46,567 bases of DNA from MWAR01 sp036567845 (GTDB lineage Bacteria > Muiribacteriota > Ozemobacteria > Ozemobacterales > Ozemobacteraceae), in the NCBI GenBank assembly GCA_036567845.1, contig DATCTT010000181.1, positions 1 through 46,567 of the forward strand, given 5' to 3'. This document shows, piece by piece, positions 1 through 7,564 of this stretch. The translations under genes and the position numbers were made by a program. Below the pieces are notes generated by a model. That model made no database searches. It was not told the DNA's origin and saw nothing but the letters and a program-made list of their open reading frames with translations. Numbering within the stretch: position 1 is the stretch's first letter; every line of letters starts with the position of its first letter.

Positions 1-318
1 AGGCGTCGTGGGCCGGGGCGGTCCGCTTTCCCCGGTGCGCCGGGGGGCGAAGCCGGTGCCACCTGTACCCGTGCCGGTGCCATACGGACGGCGCTGCACC
101 GGACGGGGTTTGCGCTGCATGGCTGTGATGAAGAGAATGGCGGACTTGTAGATAACCTCGACCTTGTCCTTGAAGGTCAGGGTGATGGAAAACTGATCGT
201 AGCTCTTGACCTTCCCGCGGAGGGTCGTGCCGGTGTTGAGCACGACCTCACACGGCTGGTGCTTCTTGCGGCACATGGAAAGAAAGAGATTCTGGATCTG
301 GGATTTGTACTGGGTCAT
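1..318 (-). CDS. hfq: RNA chaperone Hfq (C-terminus beyond the left edge)
   Basis: The first 106 codons are present and the gene runs off the window. Residues 6-70 match the Sm fold of Hfq. They include Q9 and the F12 region (E. coli Q8/F11), the Sm1 signature YDQF at 40-43 and the Sm2 signature IYKSA at 56-60. Hfq is known to form a hexamer that pairs small RNAs with mRNAs. The usual His after YK (E. coli H57) is Ser here, and the rim is rich in Arg/Lys/His (R17-H20). From about residue 70 a tail rich in Arg, Pro, Gly and Thr begins and is still open at the edge, so the protein is longer than a minimal Hfq. A perfect AGGAGGTG lies just before ATG 318. The gene follows the cyclic-nucleotide gene by 50 bases on the same strand, so they probably share a transcript. 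The core is short, but the paired Sm motifs make the call fairly secure. Confidence 0.88.
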   Translation of the reverse strand, partial: MTQYKSQIQNLFLSMCRKKHQPCEVVLNTGTTLRGKVKSYDQFSITLTFKDKVEVIYKSAILFITAMQRKPRPVQRRPYGTGTGTGGTGFAPRRTGESGPPRPTTP

Positions 319-368
319 CGCCACCTCCTGGGGTCCGGTTGGCCCGGTGCGTTGCCGGCGCAGCGGAG

Positions 369-1052
369 TTATTTCATCTGTGCGAGGGCTTTGGTCTTGG
401 TCTGGAGTGTCTGGAGCAGCTTGTCGATCTTCTGGGCTTCCTGTGCCGAATCCTCGGCGAGTTTCTTCATTTCCGAGGCGACCACCGAAAAGGCGCGGCC
501 GGCATCGCCAACCCGGGCCGCCTCGATCGAGGCATTCAGGGAGAGCAGATTGCTCTTGCGTGCGATCTTCGTGATGACGCGGATGACTTCCTGCATCTGA
601 TTGGCCGAGGCTTCCAGCTCGCGCAGGTGGATATTGGTGTTGCGGAGGCGTTCGGTCATCAGCTTGAGAATCTGGACGGAGATTTCAGGGGTCGATCCGA
701 GGAGAGCCCGGAAGTCGTTTTTCGTGATCACCAGAAAGGTCGTATCCTGTACCGTCACGATCGAGGCGGAGCGCGGCTGGTCGTCTATGACAGCCATGTC
801 GCCGATGACGGCGTCTTTGCCCAGCGTGACAAGGACAGACTCGACCCCGCTGCTGTTGCGCTTCGTGATGTTGATCTTCCCGCTCTTAACCACGTAGAGC
901 GCGTCGCCGGGGTCGCCCTCCTTGAAGACCGTCGTTTTGGCCGGAATGGTCTGCTCGATTGTAATAGCCGACAAGTCCAGCAGTGCCTTGTCGGACAGGC
1001 TGGAGAACAACGACACGTGCCGCAGGAACTGGATTTTGTCGATTTCTGACAT
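369..1052 (-). CDS. Cyclic-nucleotide-binding domain fused to a chemoreceptor signalling tip
   Basis: This is a 227-residue soluble protein with no membrane segment. Residues 5-125 are a Crp-type beta-roll domain: PGDALYVV at 48-55, and a phosphate-binding cassette at 83-98 with GDMA and PRSAS. The usual cassette Glu is Asp86-like (GD instead of GE), and the Arg is kept. There is no DNA-binding helix-turn-helix. Instead, residues 153-205 match the hairpin tip of methyl-accepting chemotaxis proteins (NLLSLNASIEAAR, then AFSVVASEMKKLAEDS), the part that contacts CheA and CheW. A helix ends the protein. A nucleotide-controlled soluble receptor or an adaptor that docks on chemoreceptor arrays is an inference. 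No che gene lies in the window. The start ATG 1052 has no clear ribosome site. hfq follows on the same strand. Confidence 0.82.
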   Translation of the reverse strand: MSEIDKIQFLRHVSLFSSLSDKALLDLSAITIEQTIPAKTTVFKEGDPGDALYVVKSGKINITKRNSSGVESVLVTLGKDAVIGDMAVIDDQPRSASIVTVQDTTFLVITKNDFRALLGSTPEISVQILKLMTERLRNTNIHLRELEASANQMQEVIRVITKIARKSNLLSLNASIEAARVGDAGRAFSVVASEMKKLAEDSAQEAQKIDKLLQTLQTKTKALAQMK

Positions 1053-1134
1053 GGTGCCGGCGAAGCGACCCTTTCAACCCGTTTGTCGGCCGCAAGGCGA
1101 CCGCTGCACGCACTGCGTGCCCGGGAAGATTTTC

Positions 1135-1163
1135 ATCCTAGCATCGCGGGGCCGCCCTGTCAA
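1135..1163 (-). promoter_or_regulatory. Sigma-70 promoter of the cNMP-receptor/hfq operon
   Basis: Read on the minus strand: TTGACA (1158-1163), a spacer of exactly 17, then TAGGAT (1135-1140) preceded by TGC, an extended -10. Transcription would begin near 1128, 75 bases before the ATG. Confidence 0.75.
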
Positions 1164-1182
1164 CGCGGGGTGATCCTTGCAC

Positions 1183-1211
1183 TTGCATGATCCGGGCGTT
1201 TGCGGTACTGT
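1183..1211 (+). promoter_or_regulatory. Probable sigma-70 promoter of the TPR gene
   Basis: TTGCAT (1183-1188), 17 bases, TACTGT (1206-1211). A start near 1218 would fall before ATG 1233 and after the alternative TTG at 1200, so it also favours the ATG start. Confidence 0.5.
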
Positions 1212-1232
1212 TCCTCCCGGAGCAATGATGCG

Positions 1233-2099
1233 ATGAAAACACGAAACCCGTCGAAACGAAAATCCTCCGCTTCGCAGGCGGCCAAAGAACAGGCTTTCCT
1301 CCAGCGTGCCCTTCAACGCGCCATTGAGCTGCGCCGGATAGGCGATCCCGATTACGCGTATCGCCTGCTGGACCGCATCGGTCACCGGTTTCCGCTTGCC
1401 TGGCAGGTTCATTTCGGCATGGGCGGCTGTGCGCTAGCGATGGGAGCCTATGGAAATGCCCTCCAGGGATTTGCCGCCGCCGCTGCTCTCGCTCCAGATG
1501 CGGATGAGCCGAAGCTGGGATATGCCGAAACGCTCGCCGCAGCTGGAGCGGAAGAGAAAGCCATCATGGCGGTGAAGGAGATTCTTGCCCGAAAGCCGAA
1601 CCTTCTGGGTGCACGTCTCGTCTATGGCAAGATTTTCGAACTCCGTGCAGAGTGGAACAGGGCTCTGGGCCAGTATCGCGAAGTAGACGAACAGGAATCG
1701 GATCCTGGCTATCCCGAGCTGCTCAACCGGATTGGCTTCTGCTACCTCAACATGGAGGACCCTGCCAGAGCTCTCGAACGGTTCAACGAAGCGATTCTCC
1801 TCCAGGCAGACAACCCGGATTTTCTCTACAACCGGGGGCATTGTTACGGCGCACTTGGACAGTTTGCCGAGGCCTTGGCCGATTTCGAGGCTGTCATGCG
1901 GCTTGACCCGGGTGATGCCGAGGCGCTCGCATTTGCCGCATTGTATCTTTTCTACCAGGGTGAACGCCAGCTTGCACTCGCTCGTGTCGAGATGGCACTC
2001 GAGATGTGGCCCGACAACCCCGAAATCCTCGATATCCGCGAGGAGATTCTCGAAAACAATCCGCCCGAGCCTTACCGCCCGGAGGAGGATGAGGAGTAG
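1233..2099 (+). CDS. TPR-repeat protein
   Basis: This is a 288-residue soluble protein without a signal peptide. After a basic N-terminus (residues 1-16) it consists of helical pairs spaced by about 34 residues. The clearest TPR units are NRIGFCYLNMEDPARALERF and NRGHCYGALGQFAEALADF, each followed by an acidic helix ending in a Pro turn. It ends in a Pro/Glu-rich tail. TPR arrays bind protein partners; the partner is unknown. ATG 1233 has CGGAG upstream and fits the promoter better than the in-frame TTG at 1200. The 3' end overlaps the convergent dusB by 28 bases. Confidence 0.8.
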   Translation: MKTRNPSKRKSSASQAAKEQAFLQRALQRAIELRRIGDPDYAYRLLDRIGHRFPLAWQVHFGMGGCALAMGAYGNALQGFAAAAALAPDADEPKLGYAETLAAAGAEEKAIMAVKEILARKPNLLGARLVYGKIFELRAEWNRALGQYREVDEQESDPGYPELLNRIGFCYLNMEDPARALERFNEAILLQADNPDFLYNRGHCYGALGQFAEALADFEAVMRLDPGDAEALAFAALYLFYQGERQLALARVEMALEMWPDNPEILDIREEILENNPPEPYRPEEDEE

Positions 2100-3121
2100 G
2101 TTGCGGGGTCTTTCAGCAGATCGAAATCGAGCCAATCCGGCACCTGCCGGTTCAGATAGAACTCGGCCGCGAGATCTCGGACGATGACGGGGTCATGCTC
2201 GGCACACAGCCTGCGACGCATGGCCGCCGCTCGCGGGTGGCTTCGGAGATATGCAAACAGGTGGACTCGGAACAGCGGAACCCCCTTCGACCCGTGCTCC
2301 ATCAGCGTTTCCAGAAAGTGATCCAGGAAAATGCTGTGGCGGGCTTCTGGGGTGTCTGCATGGGAGCGGCCCGTCAGCTCGGCGAAAATCCAGGGTTTTC
2401 CGATTGCCGACCGCCCAATCATGAACCCGTCGCAGCCTGAAATCTCATGCACCCGGTGCAGAGCTTCACGGTCTGACAGATCCCCGTTTGCGATGAAGGG
2501 GATCCTGCCGCAGATCTCGGAGAGGCCGGCCAGATGCTCCCATTCCGCTTTCCCGCTATACATCGCCTCTTTTGTGCGGGCGTGCACCGCCACCGCTGCG
2601 GCGCCCTCGCCGACGGCCATCCGCACGAACTCCTGCACGTGAATTTGGGTTTTGCACCATCCGATCCGGCATTTCACCGTCACGGGAAGGCGAACGGCAG
2701 CCCGCACGCTCCGGATGATCGAGGCCGCAAGCCTGGGGTCGCGCATTAGAGCCGCGCCTGCACCTGTTTTCACAACCTTGGCGACGGGGCAGCCCATGTT
2801 GATGTCGATGATGTCACAGATACCGAGAGACTCGACACGACGGGCTGCCTCGGCCATCAAATCGGGATTGCTTCCGAAAATCTGAACGGCATAGGGGCGG
2901 GGTTGCCCCGAAAACGAGACCAGATCGTGGGTTGGGCCATTCTCGTTGAGCAGCCCCCGTGCGCTGACGAGCTCCGAAACGGTGAGGCCGGCTCCGAGGC
3001 GAGAACAGACGAGCCTGAACGGGCCATCAGCGACACCTGCCATGGGGGCAAGCACGAGATTGTTGGGGATCAGGACACCGCCGATCTCGAGCGGATGGAT
3101 CAGGGAATCGTGTGGTTGCAC
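2072..3121 (-). CDS. dusB: tRNA-dihydrouridine synthase, DusB type
   Basis: The 349-residue FMN enzyme reduces uridine to dihydrouridine in tRNA. Family motifs are in order: APMAGV at 25-30, NMGCPV with the catalytic Cys111, VHARTKEAMYSGKAEW (substrate/FMN region), IANGD, and DGFMIGRSAIGKPWIF near the phosphate site. The length is slightly above the usual 320-340 because of a Ser-rich tail. It starts two bases after the stop of the diguanylate cyclase gene, with AAGGTG upstream, so it is the last gene of that operon. The 3' end overlaps the TPR gene on the other strand. In many bacteria dusB is linked to fis; that is not seen here. The DusB subgroup rather than DusA/DusC is judged from the catalytic motif and overall pattern. 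Confidence 0.92.
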   Translation of the reverse strand: MQPHDSLIHPLEIGGVLIPNNLVLAPMAGVADGPFRLVCSRLGAGLTVSELVSARGLLNENGPTHDLVSFSGQPRPYAVQIFGSNPDLMAEAARRVESLGICDIIDINMGCPVAKVVKTGAGAALMRDPRLAASIIRSVRAAVRLPVTVKCRIGWCKTQIHVQEFVRMAVGEGAAAVAVHARTKEAMYSGKAEWEHLAGLSEICGRIPFIANGDLSDREALHRVHEISGCDGFMIGRSAIGKPWIFAELTGRSHADTPEARHSIFLDHFLETLMEHGSKGVPLFRVHLFAYLRSHPRAAAMRRRLCAEHDPVIVRDLAAEFYLNRQVPDWLDFDLLKDPATYSSSSSGR

Positions 3122-3122
3122 C

Positions 3123-4910
3123 TTACTTTTCGCTCATCGAGTCGTTGTAGATAGAAGAGCAGTTCCGGCCGCGCTCCTTGCACGCATACAACGCGATATC
3201 GGCTTTCTTGATGAGAACCGGCTTCGTGCTGGCATGATCGGGGAAGCTGGCAATGCCGAGCGAGATCGTGACCTTGAGTGCCTTGCCCTGCCCGGGGAAG
3301 TCGTAGGCCTCGATTGTCTTGCGCAGGCGCTCGGCAACGAGTTGGGCGCCCTTGGCGTCTGTCTCGGGGAGGATGATGGTGAACTCCTCGCCGCCGTACC
3401 GCGCCGGGATATCGATCGTGTCGCGCACGGCCTGCTTGAGAAGCTTTGCTGTTTCGATGAGCACGATGTCACCCTGCTGGTGGCCATAGGTGTCATTGAA
3501 TTTTTTGAAATGATCGATGTCGAAGAGAATGAGCGAAACCGTCGTGTGATACCGCTTCGCCCGCATGATCTCCTCGTCGAGGCGTGCCTGGAAATAGCGA
3601 TGGATGAACAGCTTCGTGAGGCCGTCCGTGATTGCCAGCTCGTAGAGCCGCGCGTGTTCGACGGCCATCGCAGCCTGGTGAGCGAGCGCTTCCATCAGCC
3701 GTTGGTCATCGGCGTTGAACCCGTCCTCGGCCATCTTGTTCACAATGTTGACCACGCCCGTGACGCGGTCTTTCACCTTGAGGGGGACCGAGATTAGGTT
3801 TTTGATACGGTGCTCGAAGGCTGCAGTGGACTCGAAGCTTTTGAACAGCGGGTCATGGCAGCCCTCGTTGACCACAATCGACTGGCCGGTCTTGAGAACC
3901 GTTCCAGCCACGCCCTCGCCACTTTTGATGCGAGTTGCAGAGGGAAGCGACGCCGTCTCGGTCTCGTCGAGTCCGAGGACGATCCGGGTGGCCAGCTCGT
4001 CGGTCTGGTCGACGAGCAGCATCATCGAGGCGCGTTCGGCGCGAAGAGCCTGGGTGGCCATTTCCAGAAGCTGCCGGATCAGTTTGTCTGTGTCGTTCTG
4101 GAAGTTCATCGTCTGGCTGGCCTTGAATAGGGTCTCGATCTCGAAGATTTTCCGGTCGAGAGCCCTGCGGTTTCCTTCGAGTGCGGTGATCATCTCGTTG
4201 AACCGGTGGGCGAGCATGCCGATTTCGTCCGTTGTCTCGATCTGGAGGCGATGGCTGAGATCGCCCGTCATGACGATCTGGGTCGACTCGACGAGGCGGC
4301 CCAGACTTCCCGTGATGATCCGGGCCATGATCGCGGCCAGGAACACGCCGGCAAGCAGCGCGATCAAGGCGATGCCGAGAATCCGCTGTCGGCTCACGCT
4401 CTTCGAGGCGGCGAGCCGGTCGAACGAAAACTCGAGAACGACGGTTCCGAACCGCGATGAGCCTACCAGGATCGGGGCCGCATACTCGACGAACTCGCCG
4501 GACGGATCGGCGAACCGCGTCGGCAGATCGATCTGGCTATACTTCCGGAACTCCGCCTCCGAAAGTGTCTTCCCGAGCAGGCTTGCCCCTTCCCCGCGCT
4601 GCCTGTGGGCGAGATACTTGCCGTCGACGTCGATGATCGAGATCTCGCGCACGTCCTCACCGTTCTGGATGATGCGTTCGGTGTAGGGAATCAGCTCGTC
4701 GTAGGCCTGGCGGATGATGCTGTCCTGGCACGCGAGAGCGAGTGTCGCACTCAGGAGGAGGCCACTCTGATCCATACTCTGGGTCAGCAGGGCCTCCTCG
4801 TGGGATGAGGTATACAGAGAGGTGAGACCGATGATCAGGCCGACGAGCAACGCGATGCCGAGGATGAACTTCGCCCTCAGCGGGTAGCGGATCTGCGTCG
4901 GTTGATTCAC
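3123..4910 (-). CDS. Membrane GAF-GGDEF diguanylate cyclase
   Basis: This 595-residue inner-membrane sensor predicts synthesis of cyclic di-GMP from two GTP. The order is TM1 (13-32), a periplasmic sensor region (33-175) resembling a single Cache fold, TM2 (177-197), HAMP (198-250), GAF (about 258-420) and GGDEF (425-590). The active signature is GGEEF at 506-510, with the metal-binding FDIDHFKKFND at 463-473, so catalysis should be intact. The product-inhibition I-site, normally RxxD with the Asp four residues before the Arg of RYGGEEF, reads RDTID, one residue out of register, so feedback control may be weak. The gene follows the PhnD-like lipoprotein by 24 bases, which suggests that protein as a possible periplasmic signal partner (inference). 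Confidence 0.9.
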   Translation of the reverse strand: MNQPTQIRYPLRAKFILGIALLVGLIIGLTSLYTSSHEEALLTQSMDQSGLLLSATLALACQDSIIRQAYDELIPYTERIIQNGEDVREISIIDVDGKYLAHRQRGEGASLLGKTLSEAEFRKYSQIDLPTRFADPSGEFVEYAAPILVGSSRFGTVVLEFSFDRLAASKSVSRQRILGIALIALLAGVFLAAIMARIITGSLGRLVESTQIVMTGDLSHRLQIETTDEIGMLAHRFNEMITALEGNRRALDRKIFEIETLFKASQTMNFQNDTDKLIRQLLEMATQALRAERASMMLLVDQTDELATRIVLGLDETETASLPSATRIKSGEGVAGTVLKTGQSIVVNEGCHDPLFKSFESTAAFEHRIKNLISVPLKVKDRVTGVVNIVNKMAEDGFNADDQRLMEALAHQAAMAVEHARLYELAITDGLTKLFIHRYFQARLDEEIMRAKRYHTTVSLILFDIDHFKKFNDTYGHQQGDIVLIETAKLLKQAVRDTIDIPARYGGEEFTIILPETDAKGAQLVAERLRKTIEAYDFPGQGKALKVTISLGIASFPDHASTKPVLIKKADIALYACKERGRNCSSIYNDSMSEK

Positions 4911-4934
4911 GGGTCGGGATGTCGGCAGGTGGGG

Positions 4935-5906
4935 TTACTTGTGTGTCTGGAGCAGGTTGAGGACCTTCTGGACATACTCGTAATCCGAATCCTGGGCTGT
5001 GACGAAGCCCTGGACGTCGGTGCAATCCTCGAGAACCTTCTTGTAGGCGGGATCGTCGATGTCGAGTTTGAGGAACGCTTTCTTGATCTTCTCGATGATG
5101 TCCTCGGGAAGATCCGAGCGACAGACAATCGGCTCGTTCGAGATGTCCTGGGTCGAGGCGAGAATCGTCAGCTCGTTTATCTTCTCCTTCTCGCGAAGGG
5201 TGTTCCGGGCGTCGTCGTAACAGGCGCCGGCATCATACTTGCCGAGAAGGACGTTCAGGACAACGGCGTCATGCTTGCCAAGAAAGCCGGCTTCGGCGAA
5301 GTCCTTGTCGGGGTTCACCCCGGCTTCGAGCAGGAGTGCCTTGGGGAAGAGATAGCCGGAGGCCGAATCTTTCTCGACCCAGGCGATTTTCTTGCCCTTG
5401 AGGTCAGACAGATTGCGGATACCGCTGTCGCCGCGCGCAATGATGATGCCGCGGTAGGAGGTCGTCTTGAACCGTCGCGGCTTCACGAGGATGCGCATCG
5501 AGGCTTTCTGCTTGGGATCTGCGAGGGCTTCGACGTAGGACGTTGTGCCGAGCCAGCCGATATCGATCTCGCCGCGGGCCAGTTTATCGATGATGCCCTT
5601 GTAGTCGGAGGCGAGCACGAGCCGGGTTTCCTTCACGCCGAGTTCCTGGCGAAGGTAGGAAAGCAGCCCTTCATGCTTCTTGACCATCTCGGTGGCGTTC
5701 GTGAAGGGAATCCGGCCCAGTTTGAGAATTGTGTCCTTGTAGGCCCCGCCGCCAGGCGCTGCTGCTGCATCGGGGGCTTTTGCGGATGGCGTGGTGGCGG
5801 GTGGCGTGGCGGGGGCAGGATCCTTGCCGCCGCAGCCGGAGGTGACGCAAGCGATGAAAGCGAGGTAAAAGCCAAGCACGACGAACGGGACGCGAAGCTT
5901 CCTCAT
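4935..5906 (-). CDS. PhnD-type phosphate/phosphonate-binding lipoprotein
   Basis: This is a 323-residue periplasmic binding protein. A hydrophobic signal (residues 5-24) ends in VTSGC, so Cys25 is the likely lipidation site. A Pro/Ala-rich linker (30-50) follows, then the fold of the PhnD/PtxB family: LGRIPFTNATEMVKKHEGLL at the start of lobe 1, GEIDIGWLGTTSYVEAL, the loop KDSASGYLFPKALL, which in this family contacts the oxyanion, and GKYDAGACYDDA. No permease or ATPase gene is near. It sits between an exported protein and a diguanylate cyclase, so a sensory role is as likely as transport. ATG 5906 has AGAGGA at good spacing, better than upstream starts at 5921 and 5987. The true ligand cannot be told from sequence. 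Confidence 0.82.
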   Translation of the reverse strand: MRKLRVPFVVLGFYLAFIACVTSGCGGKDPAPATPPATTPSAKAPDAAAAPGGGAYKDTILKLGRIPFTNATEMVKKHEGLLSYLRQELGVKETRLVLASDYKGIIDKLARGEIDIGWLGTTSYVEALADPKQKASMRILVKPRRFKTTSYRGIIIARGDSGIRNLSDLKGKKIAWVEKDSASGYLFPKALLLEAGVNPDKDFAEAGFLGKHDAVVLNVLLGKYDAGACYDDARNTLREKEKINELTILASTQDISNEPIVCRSDLPEDIIEKIKKAFLKLDIDDPAYKKVLEDCTDVQGFVTAQDSDYEYVQKVLNLLQTHK

Positions 5907-5983
5907 CTCAGTCCTCTTCATGTCAGGATGATTTCCATGTATAGCACAAGGCGCGGGCATTTGAAAAGGACAAGGGGCGGGGA

Positions 5984-7414
5984 TCATTTTGCTGATCCCG
6001 TGGCGATGGGCAGATCGAGCCGGATCGTCATGCCGTCGGGCTTGATCCGGGTGACCATCTGGAGATCGCCGAGCTCGTTGGTGACGTTGATGTTTGTGAA
6101 TGGCGGGATTCCCCGGCCTTGCAGGAGGGGCGACTGGAGGAATTTCTGCAGTTGCTCATTCAGGAGGCCGAATCGAATATTCCAGAACCGATGCGCATCA
6201 GCAGGAACCCCCGTGAAGCCGGGGAGCTTGCCAGCCGTGACCTGTTCGATCCGGTCCGCGAGCCGGAGGAGAGAATCCCTGCTGGTGGCGAACAGGAGAA
6301 GGTCTCCGAGCATGCTGACATGAACCGTGAGAGCAGGCAGAAGGAAATACGATAGTTTCACCGTCGGCCGCGGCTCGAGGTTTGGGGTTGCCATGACCCC
6401 GACACTCATCGCAAGCTGTTTGAAGTTGGGTATCAGCGAGAGGAGACGGGTGGGATCCTTGACCCGCACGGCGGCCCGGAATTCGGGAAGACCGCCTTCG
6501 CCTGTCGGGAGCAGATCGAGCTGGGCGAACGATTCGACCCCGGGATTCGAGAGGATGTCGCGCTCGAACTCGAGCCCGGCCGAAGCGAGATACGTCTCGA
6601 CGATCTTCGTCTGGGGGATGGATTGCAGCATCTGCATGGTCGCCGTCGTCGATGCCGGGGGATGAACCTGGGCGAAGGTCAGCAGGGCGCCTGGCTCGAG
6701 ATAGGCCCCACATCGGAGAGGTGCGGGAAAGACCCCGTTGTCCGCGACGAGATCCGCATAGTTCTTCCCGGCGCGCAGATGGAGTTCGAGGTTCAGACCG
6801 GCCGGGGTCAGGCGGGCTGCGACGGCAATGGCATCCGCCATCTGGAGCATCGGGAGAATCCGGTTCCGGATGTTCGCAAGCTGCCTCGGCTTGAGCCGGC
6901 TCTGGAACTCGGGCTCGGCAATCATCGCCTCGGCCCTTCCGAGGATGGTCTTGGGATCGAGAAGGGCGACCAGATGAAGGCCGCTGTCGGGGAACGGGAC
7001 GGCGTTCATGACGGTGCGAAGCAGCTCGCTTTCACGGCTGCGGAGCTTCTCGACGGCGGCCTGCTGGCTCTGTGTCCAGGCGGCGGCTGGAATGGGCTTC
7101 AAGCCTTCGAACTGCTTCTCGGGACCCAGCGGGGTGAACCCTGCGATGTCATACGCATTTTTCAGATATGTCTCGAAGAAGGGGACCAGCATCCGCGAAA
7201 GGCGGCGGAACAGCTCGAGCTGTTCCTTTTCCGGAGAGTTCAGAAATGATCCGAACCGTGTGATGGTCACGAAATAACGGGCTTCGCCCACCACGCCAGC
7301 ATCGGCAGGGACGCCTGATGGCGGCGTGGTTTCGGCGGCAGCAAAAGCCGAAACTGAGATCAGCAGGGTGAGCAGCATCAACGCCAGAGGCCGCAGGGAA
7401 CGGTTCACGAACAT
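5984..7414 (-). CDS. Exported protein of unknown function, first gene of the dgc-dusB operon
   Basis: I do not recognise a named family. The 476-residue product has a clear signal peptide (MFVNRSLRPLALMLL..., cleavage near AFA-AA at 25). The rest looks soluble, with an alternating alpha/beta pattern and phrases such as FPDSGLHLVALLDP and RYFVTITRFGSFL. These recall DUF3352-like exported proteins that lack known catalytic residues, but that link is weak. There are few Cys in the mature part (one at GVFPAPLRCGAYLEPG), and no lipobox. ATG 7414 follows GAGGGGG. It lies 77 bases upstream of the PhnD-like gene on the same strand and probably shares its transcript. Confidence 0.7.
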   Translation of the reverse strand: MFVNRSLRPLALMLLTLLISVSAFAAAETTPPSGVPADAGVVGEARYFVTITRFGSFLNSPEKEQLELFRRLSRMLVPFFETYLKNAYDIAGFTPLGPEKQFEGLKPIPAAAWTQSQQAAVEKLRSRESELLRTVMNAVPFPDSGLHLVALLDPKTILGRAEAMIAEPEFQSRLKPRQLANIRNRILPMLQMADAIAVAARLTPAGLNLELHLRAGKNYADLVADNGVFPAPLRCGAYLEPGALLTFAQVHPPASTTATMQMLQSIPQTKIVETYLASAGLEFERDILSNPGVESFAQLDLLPTGEGGLPEFRAAVRVKDPTRLLSLIPNFKQLAMSVGVMATPNLEPRPTVKLSYFLLPALTVHVSMLGDLLLFATSRDSLLRLADRIEQVTAGKLPGFTGVPADAHRFWNIRFGLLNEQLQKFLQSPLLQGRGIPPFTNINVTNELGDLQMVTRIKPDGMTIRLDLPIATGSAK

Positions 7415-7453
7415 GGTATTACCCCCTCGATGTTCCTGTTTCGAACGCCTTTC

Positions 7454-7462
7454 ACTATAGCA
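7454..7462 (-). promoter_or_regulatory. Extended -10 promoter of the exported protein-PhnD-dgc-dusB operon
   Basis: On the minus strand TGC-TATAGT forms an extended -10 about 40 bases before ATG 7414. No good -35 lies at 16-18 bases, as is common with extended -10 sites. Confidence 0.5.
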
Positions 7463-7564
7463 CAGGATCCGGATCCGGGAGTGCAAATCCCATCGGGGGT
7501 GGGCAGATCGGAGGTTTGTTGTTATCTCGAAGTGGCGTTCTCCCGAACGGTACTATACAATACG

